Positions 48,734-61,699 of a DNA stretch of 64,000 nucleotides are shown piece by piece; the first letter of the stretch is position 1, and the number at the start of each line of letters is the position of its first letter. The position numbers were made by a program, and so were the translations under genes. Source of the stretch: Pardosa pseudoannulata (lineage: Eukaryota; Arthropoda; Arachnida; Araneae; Lycosidae); contig CM063502.1 in the NCBI GenBank assembly GCA_032207245.1, positions 119,390,969-119,454,968 on the forward strand. Direction: 5' to 3'. The notes beneath the pieces are model-generated. The model did not search any database. It was not told where the DNA came from and saw only the letters and a program-made list of their open reading frames with translations.

Positions 48734-50755
48734 GTGAGTACCTGTACAAATTGTAATAATTCTTTTGTTACTATTAAAATTTTAATTGCTTTTTTATCTA
48801 AAAGGATAGTAGATAAATTTTAAGGCTTTATGTACTGGATAAATCAAAATCTCAATTCATTTTATGTCAATTTTTAGTGTTTATCCTCCGCAGTTCTGGT
48901 GTATAATCTGTGATGCAAATAAAAATCTTTTATTTTTTTCTCAGAACTGAGAAAGATAAATAAATCCAGTTTGGTACTGAAATCTATTGATATTTTTTAA
49001 AGTAATATTATTTGTCTTTTCGGAAGTGTGATAAAAATCTCAAATATAAATGATTTAGATTTTTAGGCAAAGAAGAGAGGTTCACATACGTGGAACTCGG
49101 GACTGAGGAGGTTTTATTAAACTTCTAATGCAGAATTTTATATTCATTATAAAAATATGTAAAAAAAAATATGAATATTTATTTCCGAGTTTATCTTTTA
49201 AATTATATCATCTGAGAAAATTCAATTCAGGATTCTGATTTTTAGCCTTATAGTCCATAAAACCCTAAGGGTCCAGGAATGTATTACAATACTAACAAAT
49301 AGGAAAATCTTGTTCATTTCTTTTTTTAAGAAAATGTAAAATAAACATTATAATAAATGTTATTAAAGGTAAAATAAATATTATTAATTTATTAAACAAC
49401 TATATTAGAATATTTATGTATTATACATTAATATCATACGTATAATTCCAAATTTCTAAATATAGCCGCATTATCTTTTCGCGTAATAAAAAACTTTCTT
49501 CTTTAAAGTTTAATAAGAACTTCCAATTAACAAATCATCCTGAAATGTAGGTAATATATGAGAACTAGATTAAATCCAATTACTATGTATCAAATTAGAG
49601 TTTGTGTTCAGTATATACTGCGGTGAATAATGAGTTCAATTTGACCAAATGGTATGAAATAGACACTTATTAATTTGTATTCAATTTAATCTATAATAAT
49701 TCATGAATTATAAATCTTATCTAGATATGTATAATATATAATATATAGAGCTGGTAAACCCTGCTTTAAACTGGTGTACCAACACCTGTGAGTGATTAAT
49801 GAATATGTTGCTTGATTCCTTATCCTAAATTCGTAATTAGTGGATTTACCTCAAGGGGGGTTCTATCGTTCCAATTGAGTGATCTCCTGGCACCTGTAGG
49901 TGCTGTGACTAGGATTTTTAGACATCAGGTCTTAAACACTCTCGGGCAGGCTGAGGTTGGCGTTATAAAATTTGTAAACTAAGTTTCGGAATTGAAATAA
50001 ACTATTGTCCTTCCCTCGAAAGATTATGCCTCATCCCTTTGCTATACTGTTGCGCATACCTCGGATTACGAAGCGATTACTTTACAAACACACAAGCATA
50101 TATATTTATGTGTGTGTGCGTGTGATTGTTTCTGTGTGTGTATGTGTGCAGCTAAAAGTCAATAATAGCAGAGTTGCTCCTGAAAATAAACTGCTTTGAA
50201 AGAAATAATTTAAAATATTAATTTAAAGTGAAATGACCAGTCTTATAGCTCATTTTAAAATAACACTAAAGTTGTATGATAATTTCTCTAGTATAAATAG
50301 AAAACTAGGCATATATTTGTCATATATATGCGTGTGTGTGTGTGTTTGTAACAAGTGAAAATATTTCTCACCGATTACACTGAGAATTAGCCCCTCGAAT
50401 TTGAATTTCCGTTCTTACTGGGCAATAAGAACTCTTAATCGTAGTGTAGTCGTGGTTCTATCAGGAACACAAGTCCAACATTTTGAACTTTACATTTATT
50501 GATGATAAAAAAAAGCAAAGCCCATTGACAGTCTAAGCAGTATAACAGCTCAGAATTGAATGATTAAGAATATACACTTCTTTCACAAATGTCGAACACA
50601 AGAGAGAGAATCGCGTGATTTAATTCCCATGAGATTGTTCACCGATTTTTGGGAGGCAAGCTGAGTCTTGATCGGTTGAACTAACGAGGACCATCTACCT
50701 TAAAACAAAGGTTTAAGATGTTTTGGATGTCCTCGGGTGTACAATTCACAGCAGC

Positions 50756-51260
50756 TCATAATATACAGTGCAGTATAAATATATTAAAAATATTACAAAC
50801 CAACACATACAAATACAAAATAAACAAAATAACACTTAGAAATACAAAAAAATAGTAATAATGACAAAATTTAAAAAAAATTAAAATAAAAATAATATTA
50901 ATAATAATAATAATTACAAGATAGTTGCATGAAAATAAATACAATAGTGAGGTACAGTAAAAGTTACATATTCGGAATCAGCCGTGTTACGGGGCCTGTA
51001 GATTCTCTGAATTTTCCAATAGCCAACCGAACAGTTTGCATAGTTTAGATGAGATTGTTTTGTTACAATTTAGCTGATCAGCGCAGGCACCCTCCAGACC
51101 TGGTCTGGGGAGCTTGAAATGCCAATCCCTAATAAGGGAGCAGTCAAATAGGTAGTGGTCGGGCACATCCGGGCCACCGCAAGCACATCTAACCGATTCG
51201 GAGAGCTGGAACCGGCTAAGATAGGCCGGAAATGGTGAGCCTTGATCATTTAAGCTAGCT
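50756..51260 (-). pseudogene. Non-LTR retrotransposon (LINE) ORF2 C-terminal remnant
   Basis: On the minus strand about 88 codons, ending at the TAA at 50987, include FPAYLSRFQLSESVRCACGG, then PDVPDHYLFDCSLIRDWHF. This is the cysteine/histidine motif (C.C....PDt.dH.lf.Cp) found after the RNase H or RT region of I/R1/Jockey-type LINEs. The frame is broken by a stop just upstream at about 51250. The AT-rich stretch 50756..50980 would be its 3' untranslated part. It is inserted antisense in intron 2 of the LRR gene. Confidence 0.75.
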
Positions 51261-51446
51261 TAAAAACCACACAGGCAGCCATTTAGCTATTGGAGAAGTG
51301 AAATCATTTTCACGGGGCAACTGAAAAATGAGGCCAGTGGACAGAAAATTAGCATTTATTTCATTATTAGTTTTGAGAGATAAGTAAAAAGAATTTAAGT
51401 CGGAGAACAATCCTTTAACTGGCATTTTATTATTGCTGGGGACCAC

Positions 51447-51581
<135 letters not shown>

Positions 51582-52134
51582 CTTATGGTGTGTTGCGGAA
51601 TTTAATATCTTAAAAGTATTCATTGGGTAATAATAGAATTCAGTAGTTAATAGTTTTTTAAATGGGATTGTCCACTACTCTCGTAAGTTGCTGAAGTACT
51701 CTTCCAAATATGCCACCAAATGGGGATATTACACAGAGAAACTTTTTTGTAAACAGCGATTTCTTCTACAGCTGATTGTAGGGTTATGAACTTTGTGTCT
51801 TCTCGTTGGATCAAACCTGTTAGTCGCTTCAACATTTCATTACTTTATCTCAAAAAATGATCTTCCAATGATCCCCAATTTATTGCCTCATAGACGAATA
51901 TTGTGTCACTAGAAGTTGCTGGTAGAATAGTTGCTCTGTATTATAATAAGCTTCATTGCTGTTTTAAATGAATGTGTTTACAATTTATGGCTTTTTAAAC
52001 GGGTAGATTAAATCTTCCGGTTAAATTTACCCATTTAAAAAGAATCGGAATTTGAATACAAAAACCATTATAACATTAAAAATGCATTTACTTATTATTG
52101 AATATTTATCTACTTTATTATTTATACATCATAG

Positions 52135-52274
52135 GAAATCCAATCAGATGTGACAGTAACCTCAGATGGATCTACAAATATCGCCTTCCTGAAAAGTTCG
52201 ATGGTTATTGTCGGTATCCTGAAAAGCTTCTCTATAAAAAGCTCAGAAATATCACTCTCTCCGATCTTGAGTGA
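52135..52274 (+). CDS. Secreted LRR protein, coding exon 3 (C-terminal cap)
   Basis: Acceptor 'catcatag' at 52134. The split codon makes Gly274, giving GNPIRCDSNLRWIYKYRLPE and on to the stop TGA at 52272..52274. G/NP..C....LRWI is the start of the LRR C-terminal cap. Cys279 and Cys299 are the only two cysteines here, so the cap has one disulfide instead of the usual two. An NIT glycosylation site is at residue 312. The protein ends without a transmembrane segment or GPI signal, so it is secreted. Confidence 0.88.
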
Positions 52275-52377
52275 TAAACAGTAGTCATGCATTTTTAGCG
52301 ACTTTTTCTCTTTGTGTTATATACCTAAATGAACTGTAAATGAAATGTTTTTAAGTATTGCATGTATTTTTACCTAT

Positions 52378-52383
52378 ATTAAA
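52378..52383 (+). terminator. Candidate poly(A) signal of the LRR gene
   Basis: ATTAAA lies 104 bp after the stop codon and is followed by a T/G-rich stretch ('ttttaacgttttgtgt'). Confidence 0.5.
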
Positions 52384-52389
52384 GATTTT

Positions 52390-55005
52390 AACGTTTTGTG
52401 TAAACATGTTGATACGTAAGTTATTTAGTTAAACTTTGATGTTCTACATATTTGCATTTAGGATTTCATAAACTTAATGAATATCTTGGAAACCGATTCT
52501 TTAAAATCATAGCAATACGACCTTATTATGAAGCTGTGATTTTAAAATATTCATAATATTTTATATCCTTTACATAAACATTAATGCCTTTATTCTCAGA
52601 CACTCCATTTATAACTTTCGCAATATTTAATCACTCGGTCTTTTATCTAAAGGCTTTGACGTTACGCGTGTGTTTTAAAACTAGAATCAAATTAAATCAC
52701 TTGAAGTAAAACCTTTTAGTAAGTCCTGATTCTAAAAAAAGAAGAATTTTCAATCAGTAAATGAGAACATGCATTGTTATTTGTAATTACGTCTAACTTT
52801 ACGGTATAATTTATTTAAAATAAATTTAAATATAGATAACTCTTGAAGTGTGATTTTAAGTATGAACTTTGAAATAATTCTAACTTAAAAATGTATATCT
52901 TAAATAGTATCAAAAATACCTATTTCTGTTTTTATAACTAACAATGAAGCGTCCGAAAATTAAATAAAGATACTGATTATGTATTTAACTTCTTAAACAA
53001 CAGTCTTTCAAGATTATAATTCAGTTTATTGAGGAAATCAGCTATTTAGGTATAAACATATGATAAACTCTTAAATTATACATTCTCATAAATATATAAA
53101 CATGTAATCATACACCTGTAACGTCTATTACATTTATTATTGATTTTTGTAGTTGATTTAATGAACAAAACTGATTAATATTTAACTCAAAAAGAGACAT
53201 TGTCAAATACCATGAGCCACTTCTGTCTGGTAATAAACTTAGTATTTACTGATAGACATTTGATAGACATTTAAATGAATACTTCTTAGTTGAGATGCCG
53301 AGTCACCAAATGTTTTAGAGAAAACATTGTCTTCAGTGAAATGTTTTGTACCTTAAACACCTCCTTCATTAAAGACCAGCTAACAACGTCTATACACATA
53401 TTTATTTCGCTTAGATAAGCTTTTGTCCCAATATAAAGTGCATATTTCATCTTCCTAGCTTCATTTTATCCTATAGTCACTAAATATTAGTAAATTTAGA
53501 CAGCTTATTTACATGATATTTTTCCTCTTAATTTATTTGAGATGGTATTTTGTACCAGTAAACCGGACTGGAAATTGAAATGTCTGTATGTTTGCAGAAA
53601 ACCGTATACTCTATTTTGAGCTTTTAATTAGAGTTTTATGTGATATTAACTCCATACAAAACTCCTGATCAGTAAAATACAATAAGTAGGGTTATTAAAA
53701 ATTTTTTGCCTGGCTATTAGCGATTAGTATGGCATTATAACAAAAGATGTGGTACCTAACAATAGTTTAAGAAAAGTAATTGAAAAATTTATCTTTGCAC
53801 AGTGAAATAACTGTTTAAAAAATTTATAATTCATTGTAAATTATGATAAAGTTTTTCAATTTTATAGACAGAATAAACGTACAATATCTATTTCCAATTA
53901 GATATTGAGCATTTTGGAAACATTGTTGATATGCTAGTAAGGACAAATAAATCTTAAATAATATGCAGCAGTTTTAAAGTAAAGCATATATGCTACTTGG
54001 AGATTTTGTTTAAAGTTTGGCATAATTTTTAAGCCCCTTAAAACTCCTTAATAATTAAACTTGATAAGTAGAATTTAAATCACATTTTTTGACGACTTAC
54101 CATTGATGTGGTATATTAACAAAGACAACCCTGTAAGTGAAAAAAAATTCTTTTGACAGAGGGAAATAACTACCTCAAGGTGAAAAAAATATTTTCTTGG
54201 TGAATTATAGCAAAGGATTTTCAATTTAATAGGCAGAAATGACTTTCACACTCATTAGGAAATAAAAAAAGACTTTATTGGAAAATAATAGGTAACTATT
54301 TTAGTCGTCTTTTTTTCTTTCAACTATAATTATAAAACCTATCTCATACTTTTTATAGCTTTTAAATTAAACCTTCCGAGGTAAATTGTTATCGTTACTT
54401 TCAAGGAAATGACTCTCAAAAATTATTAAAAGCTATGCACAACATAATAGTTATAGATTGTTACAGCCTTTCAGGTTTAATGAAGTTCTCATTTCAAGAA
54501 ACTTGAAAGTTTCTTATCAATGTAGTGAATTTTATTAGTCTTCTTTTTTAAAAGAACTTCCAAAAAGTTTAGAGACGTTGAGAAAGTAACGTTAATGATG
54601 GTGAAAATGAAGCTCTTTTCGTATGGGAAATAAGTATCTGAACAAAACGTTTTCATTTAAGTTTGTTGAAATAAAATGATACTAATGTTATGAGGGATCC
54701 ATTTATCGTGTGCTTTACTAAAATCTAAAATTATACTAAAAGGGTTTTTTTGTTGTTGTTGTTATTCAGGTTATAGGATTTTTAGTAAAATATTCAAATG
54801 TGTTTCTCTTCAGTTCTGAAACTGAATTCATCATTAGATACTTCAATATCAGTAGATAAATGCTCTACATTTATGATTTTCTCATAAATGTTGATTCACC
54901 TGATTTCTTTTCTAAAGTATAATTTGCTATCAAATCTGGTTTTAAATGAACAATTCTACAATATTGTATTGGTTTTTTGCACAATATTGCCGCATAAAGA
55001 AGCTT
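52390..55005. other. AT-rich intergenic DNA, nothing recognised
   Basis: No coding frame, transposon end or repeat copy was found downstream of the LRR gene. Confidence 0.4.
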
Positions 55006-55013
55006 AATCAACT

Positions 55014-55086
55014 AGCTCTGTGGCCGAATGATCAATGCACGCGATCCAGACCCAGAGATTGTGGGTTCGATGCTTGACATGGCAGT
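55014..55086 (+). mobile_element. tRNA-like segment / SINE head
   Basis: An A-box-like 'tggccgaatgatcaatgc' at about 55021 and a B box 'gggttcgatgctt' at about 55062 have tRNA spacing, but the acceptor stem does not pair and there is no CCA context. It is best read as a tRNA-derived SINE fragment or tRNA pseudogene. The 65-codon ORF starting inside it (55028..55225) is not supported. Confidence 0.5.
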
Positions 55087-55089
55087 TTA

Positions 55090-57109
55090 TCCAAAGTACG
55101 GATTTTTAACTTTAAAATGTTATTTATTGTTTCCTTATGTTCTGAATATTCTAGATCTTTCTTTAATATGTAAATTAGTTATTTCTCGAATATTCTGTTC
55201 GGGAATAAAAGCTGATACCCACTAGTTGTAGGCAACTTCCTTTTCTTGTAAAGTTGCGAGTTGCTACTTAGATTCAATAAATTCATCTGTTAAGTTAAGC
55301 GGTGTGTTCTTTCAAATCTTCGTGACAATTTTAAAGTCATTAGTGAGTTTTATAACTTCAAAAGACGTATTTGTACATGTTGAAAGCGTGTCTATTTTGA
55401 CTGATCATAAGTTTTTGAATATTTATTAAAACTACACAAAATTTTGTGAGAGATTTGAAACGTGTTCAACTCTTAGAAATTTTGAAACTATCCCTCTTAA
55501 AGGATCGCAAAATAAATATAAAACAGTTAATATAGAAGAATTCAAATTTATGTTATAACAGTATCCGTATAAAATTGAAAAAATTAAATCATTAAATAAG
55601 TCTATTTTTTCTATGGGTAAAGAGGTTTATTTTCCTACAGAATGAATTAATGTCATTCAGCTAATTAACATTTGATAATTTAAATATTAATTAGTTTCTA
55701 TTATATTCTGCTTTAGTAAAATATACAAATGTATTCAAATTTGCAAGTGTTTTTTTTTAAATAAAAAGAAAATCTTAAATTAAAAATATTTCTGTATTAT
55801 TAATTCCTTCTATGAATGTCATTTTCAGTGAGAATTACATTAGTACCTATATTCTAAATTAAACTCTCTTGCAGATCGTAATATATCATAGACATTTTAT
55901 CTACATTCTCCTCTCATTAATAAAATTATATTAATTGAGAAATATTTAATACCTATTTCAACTCTTATAAAACTTTAAAATTATCTCTCTAAAATAATTG
56001 TATAAAAAAATAAAGAACAATTAATGTAGAAAAAATCAAATCTATATGTTACACTACAGTCATTTAGAATTACTAACTTTTAACTATAAATTGGTAATGA
56101 CATGAAATAACTGAAAACTGATTAGAAAAATTTCCAAACTGTTTTGCAAATATATCGTTAATTATTCATCAAGTGCGTTTAATTAATGAGAATTTAGAGT
56201 TATTGACTTTCAATCATAAATTGGCAATAACATGAAATAACCAGATTATGTCAAATATTAATAACTAGAAAACCAATAACAAAAAGTTTCCAAACTGTTC
56301 TGCGTATATATTCGCTAGTAGGTTTTTTTTTGGTTACATTTAGATATAAAATGAAAATATTTATTTATTCTCAAGTTAATTTGAATTTGTTACTACAATC
56401 TGAAATGTATTTTTTGCTTCTTTAGACAAATATCATTTAGATCTTGGCCGTGGAAATATGTCCTTGCCGACGGCATTTTTAATGTTAGTGGGTCTCGAAG
56501 AAAAGTAAAGAGAAACAGTTTGAGGTTAAGAAATTTATTTACAGTCTGAATGTGATTTTTTTTCCTACAAGCTTTCATTTCGTAAAGTTGAGTAGGCAGA
56601 ATTCATTTTTCTTATCTTTTTTTTTTTCATTTGATGGAAGCCATCTGGTGATTTAAAAGCAAGTGTTATTTTGCTTTCATTTGGACTATATTTATTCTGA
56701 AATACTCAACTTACCTGACATAGAATTTACTGAGATATATGAAAATATATTTTAAAGGGTACAAGTCAGGCTTTGCAGCTAAATGTAACTTATTTCATAA
56801 TTCATAAGCTGGTTTAACATAAAAATAAAGTTCATGAGAACTTATTGAGAAAGAAGTTTTTGTATTTGGACTGAAATAGTTTATAAGATCAAATTTAAAC
56901 ACATTATAAAGAATAGGTAAATATAAGTAAGCAATTATTTGTTGTTAATATTTATTTTTAGTTTGTAAAATTGGATGAATTTATTGAATTTGGCAAATAT
57001 AAATTTAACATTATAAATTACTATCCTAAATGAAATATTATAAATTAGAAAAGCAGTATAAAATGTACCATACACTTTCCATAAACGTAGCATATACAGT
57101 GATACGTAA
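55090..57109. other. AT-rich intergenic DNA, nothing recognised
   Basis: Two stretches near 56060..56130 and 56200..56310 are similar ('attactaactttt.a..ataaattggtaatgacatgaaataac'), an old duplication. No genes were seen. Confidence 0.4.
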
Positions 57110-57628
57110 TTAACCCTTTAATGCCCAAGTCATTTCTGCCGATTACATTTCGGAGCTTATCTTAAATCTAAGTTAATATGAACTGTATAGAACGAAATAA
57201 ATTTGAAGATCAAACAATTTTGAATACTAGAGCATGTCATGTTAGTGATCAGTTATCGTTTTAAACATAGAGTGACATTTATAAAAAAAAAGGAAAAACT
57301 TCCTGAAAAAAGATTTATTTGATATTCCAGGTAAAATAATCTCTGCAAAATGCTGTAGTGTAATGGAAAAAGCAAATTTGTCATGATCTCAGTCTGTACC
57401 TGTCGAAAAAGTATATTTATGAGCGCTGATCGAAAAATCGTGAAATCTAGATCTAAATGAAAAAAAAAATATATAAATAATAGAAATTACTTGAAAATTT
57501 CGTAGATTGTTTATAAGATTGCCCATTACCTACTCTCAAAAGGAAAATTTGTTGTAAGAAAACATAAAAACTCTACAAGCTATTTTTTAGCCGTATCTAA
57601 AATGATACCCCAGGCATTAAAGGGTTAA
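57110..57628. mobile_element. piggyBac-like MITE, third family
   Basis: TTAACCCTTTAATGCCCAAG begins at 57110 and CAGGCATTAAAGGGTTAA ends at 57628. The inverted ends match over about 16 bp with TTAA at both outer edges. The inner sequence is unrelated to the other two piggyBac families in this window. No transposase is present. Confidence 0.88.
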
Positions 57629-57730
57629 ACGTATATAATACATTGCGTGGTGTATGGGATGGAATCAAGTTATCCTGGTGAAAAAAGAATGGAGTAAAAT
57701 GCACCTATTAATGTTTTATAAGGCTCACTG

Positions 57731-58797
57731 TGTCGTGTAGACCTCGTTATATATTTAAGTATCAACCTGTGATCAAATGTATAGTGGGATTTATTTTAAA
57801 TTGCGTTGTGTTAAATATTTTTTTTACTACAATTTAACCACAGTTTCTGAGAAACTAGAGACATAAATATGAAGAATAAACTAACCGTTAAAATGATAGC
57901 AACTGAAACTAGTTTAATATAAAAAAGTAAATTTATTATAAAATATTTTTACATCTATTTACAAAACCAGTAATAAGTAATATGTAAATAAGTAAGCTTA
58001 GTCAATCTATTCAAAATTACTTCTGACAATTTTTTTATACACTTAAACAAATATTGTAAGCAGAGAGAGGACCTAATCTCGATTTCAAAATGTAATGCAA
58101 AATGGGTACCTTTGTGGGTCTAAAATGTTGGGCCCGGAACACTTCTGGTTGAAGGGTATCAATAGCTGATCAGGAGAGGGAATCTTTACATCATCCGTTG
58201 ATATGTTACAGACATCGTCAAGGGATTTCTCCTGAGTCTTTGGGGTGCGGCCGTACTACTTTGTGCAGGAAACTTTCTGGCAGACTTGGCTAGACTATCG
58301 AGCACCTTCTTTTTGGGACCTCCGAACCAATCTCTTCTGGGACCTCCGAACCAAACTCTCTGGGACCTCCTAATCCATCTCCTCATTTTTTAGATTTTTC
58401 ATATTTTATTATCTCAAACTTTGTCCCCTCCTCCTTCTTGTCTTCCAATCGGGATAGTTGCCAGAATTTCATTGGTCTGACCAAACCCCGCCCTGAGACC
58501 ACCAGCGTGAACAACCTTATCCCTTCTAATTGGGCCCTGTCCCTTAGGGACTCATAAATACTCCACAAAGGTACATTCTTATTTAATGTCAAGTACAGAG
58601 ACGGGATTTTTATCTGGGACTTGAATCAGAACCCCGCCCGAGACAACCGTACAAGACTACAATATCCGTTAAATCGAAATTTATGGTCCTTGGTCCTCTA
58701 TCTACAACGATGTGATGAGGTCAGATTTAGATCCCGAACATTTTACTTCTTGAATGAATGAAACAATTATATATCAGGTCTAAATCGCCTCATCACA
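57731..58797 (+). mobile_element. Solo LTR, family 1, copy 2 (1067 bp)
   Basis: It runs from TGTCGTGTAGACCTCG to TCGCCTCATCACA, flanked by a perfect 5-bp target duplication, cactg (57726..57730 and 58798..58802). It matches the other two copies over its length, with some deletions in the GC-rich centre. The exact duplication fixes both ends and shows a single LTR with no internal region. Confidence 0.92.
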
Positions 58798-58859
58798 CAC
58801 TGTACCATTCTACCGTTTTCTTATAAATGGATTCATTGTGGAGCGCTATGATTCCCTTT

Positions 58860-59060
58860 TTGATACACTAGACAAGGATTAGTTTGGTTTGGAACACTGT
58901 GCTTAAATTTTTGCTTCATTAATGCAACTTAGACTAAAGCCTACTGCACTGCTGTAAGTTGATTTACAAACATCCGTTTAAGCTGTCATGTTTAAACTCC
59001 GTTACTGAAACATAGTCCCAGTCCCATCTGTTCGGCCATCATCTGACTTTCTGATACTGA
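58860..59060 (-). mobile_element. Strongly decayed SINE, antisense
   Basis: 'agtttggtttggaacact' followed by 'aaagcctactgca' and 'acaaacatccg' is the order of tail, core and body of the window's SINE read in reverse ('ggtttggag', 'gacctactgcttaaa', 'acgaacatcc'). The head is barely recognisable. Confidence 0.45.
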
Positions 59061-60610
59061 ACAAGTAGTAGTATCAAAATCAATAGAAAATTTGAGAATA
59101 TTGATTTAGTAATTGCAAAATAATGCATTTGTAAAGTGAACATTCCTTTTAAGGTATTAATAGTGTGTGCAGTAAAAACGTCATTATATTCATATTACCG
59201 TAACTTTGGTTAGGTAAGCTACGACTTATAAGTGTTAAAATTTGAAAATTAATGTCTGCTGCATATCTGCAGGAGCCGTGTATACAAAGAAATATTATTT
59301 TGCTGTTACCAGTTCAAAAGTTTATTTAATTTAAACTGGACGTTTTTCAAGTGCTTTTATCATGAGATAAAATCGATTTACATTTTTCTCATTTACTGTG
59401 ACGTACAACATCAATCTGGTATAGCATGCCGCATGGTATCAGCGAGTGATATTTCTTTGCAAATATAACCCAATGCAAGCCAATGTTCCCTTAAGGGAAC
59501 ATACAAATTAAAATTTAATTAAAAATAAAGTTTTCTTAAAAATTTTAACTACAAACAGAAATATAATTCATTTTAATGTAACAACTATGTTCTAGAAATA
59601 AATTCTGCAGCGTACAGAAATTTACATATAAAATAGCTTTTTGTATTACTTTTCATATGGCATTGCTTAAAAATTCTCAAAATGTTGGAAATCATATCCA
59701 CTTTATTTAATTAACATATTGCTGATATCACAAGATTTCATTTTATTGATAAAAATTTAGAAATGAGAATACAGTGAAAAATGATTTTTAATAAAAATAA
59801 TCAACATGTTCCCTTTTAGTGAATTTCAACGTACAAAGTTACATCTGTTTGTCTAGTGTAGCACTGTTTGTAGTGTGAATGTTCCCATATGGGGACAAAA
59901 TTACTGATATTGTTTTTTGAAAATTGCATTTAAACGAAATTTTAATTAATAAATATTACTTAACTTCAATCATAATGTGGCGTTTAAGAGGTTTAGGAAA
60001 TGGTACGCGAAGATCACTCTATTTTCCTAGGCTTGTTCGTGATAGATTTAGCTTTTTTTTTACTTTAATATAAACTACGTTTTACCTTTTTAATAAGTGT
60101 ACAGTAAATTATGTACAGGAACTGTAAGTCATAGTCTGCCCCGTTTTGAAAAACAATTTAGAGAAATAATCAATAGGATAGAAAGAATAGGAATTACCCG
60201 TGTCAACAGATAAAATTTATTTTCTAACAAAAGCAAATTGCTCAAAAAAAAGGGAAACTAAGAACTTGGAGGAGGACTAATGATTCGGCGAATTTTCATT
60301 TTCTTTTAGTCCAATATCATGTTCGCTGAAGACACCAATGTGGTTTATCGGATAAACTAAAATTTTTTAGTTTAAAAAATTATCACATGTGGACATCTAC
60401 CAGAAATTTAAATTCTTTTAAATAATTAAATAAATTTAGACAGTTTGTACACGTATTTCAATGCTATTAAACTTTCATCTCCGGTGATGTCAAGTGACTG
60501 CATCTAAGCTTCGAATGTTCTACATTCTTATGGGTGTCTGATTTGGCTTACGATTCTATTTGAGTGAAAAATAGGTGTTTTGAAATGAGTTCAAATCCAT
60601 TTTGATTTAT
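59061..60610. other. Intergenic DNA with a perfect 18-bp palindrome
   Basis: No gene was seen. TGTTCCCTTAAGGGAACA at 59484..59501 is a perfect palindrome, and related 'tgttccc' words recur near 59809 and 59880. Confidence 0.5.
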
Positions 60611-60616
60611 ACAGTA

Positions 60617-61693
60617 TGTCGTGTAGTCCTCGTTTATATTTGAGCATCAACCTGTGATCAAATGTATAGTGGTGTTTTATTTTTAATTGCGTTGTGTTAA
60701 GTATTTTTGTACTAAATTTAACCACAGGTTCTGAGAAACTACAGACATAAATATGAAAATGAACTAACAGCTAAATTGACAGCAACCGAGACTAGCTTAA
60801 TATTAAAAAAAGTAAATTTATTAACATACATATACATCTATGTACAAACAATGCTAATGCTAATTTTCATAAGTAAGCTTTGTCAACATCTTCTAAATTC
60901 GTTCTGACAAATTTTATATATTTAAGAAATTTTGTAAATAGATAGAGGACCTAATCTCGATTTCAAAAATGTATGCAAAATGGGGGTATCTTTGTGGGTC
61001 TAAAATGTTGGGCCCGGAACACTTCTGGTTGAAGGGTATCTATGGCTGATCAGGAGAGGGAATCTATATATCATCCGGCCGTCTCGTCAGGGGCTTCCTC
61101 CTGAGTCTTTGGGGTGCGGTCGCACTATTTGGTGCAGGAACACTTCCTGTCGGACTTGGCTGGACTCCCCTAGTCTGGACTATCGAGCACCTTCTCCTCT
61201 GGACTCACGAATCTCTTCCGTCGGACCGGACTGGACTCCAGACTTTCGAACACCTTCTTTTGGGGACTCCCGAACCTCTTCTCTCATCGTTTCGATTTTT
61301 CATCTTTAATTATTTCAACCTTGTCCCCTCCTCCTTCTTGTCTTCCAATCGGGAAAGTTGTAAGGATTTCATTGGCCTGCTTCAACCCCGCCTTGAGACC
61401 GCCAACGTGCCAAACCTTATCCCTTCTAATTGGGCACTGTTCCTTAGGGACTCATAAATACTCCACAAAGGTACATTCTTATTTAATGTCAAGTACGGAG
61501 ACGAGATTTTATTCTGGGACTGGAATCAGAACCCCGCCCTAGACCACCGTACAAGACAACAATATCCGTTGAAAAGAAATTTATGATCTCTATCTCTTTA
61601 CAACGATGTGATGAGGTCAGATTTAGATCCCGAACATTTTACTTCTTGTTTGAATGAATCAATTATATAACAGATCTAAATCGCCTCATCACA
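60617..61693 (+). mobile_element. Solo LTR, family 1, copy 3 (1077 bp)
   Basis: TGTCGTGTAGTCCTCG to TCGCCTCATCACA, flanked by cagta (60612..60616) and cagtg (61694..61698), a target duplication with one change. It is closest to copy 1 in the GC-rich part ('gtctttggggtgcggtcg'). The ORFs of 65..73 codons inside are not genes. Confidence 0.9.
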
Positions 61694-61699
61694 CAGTGC

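Noticed and set aside
55014..55086. Functional tRNA gene
   Set aside because: The A and B boxes are present but the acceptor stem does not pair, and the segment resembles SINE heads elsewhere.
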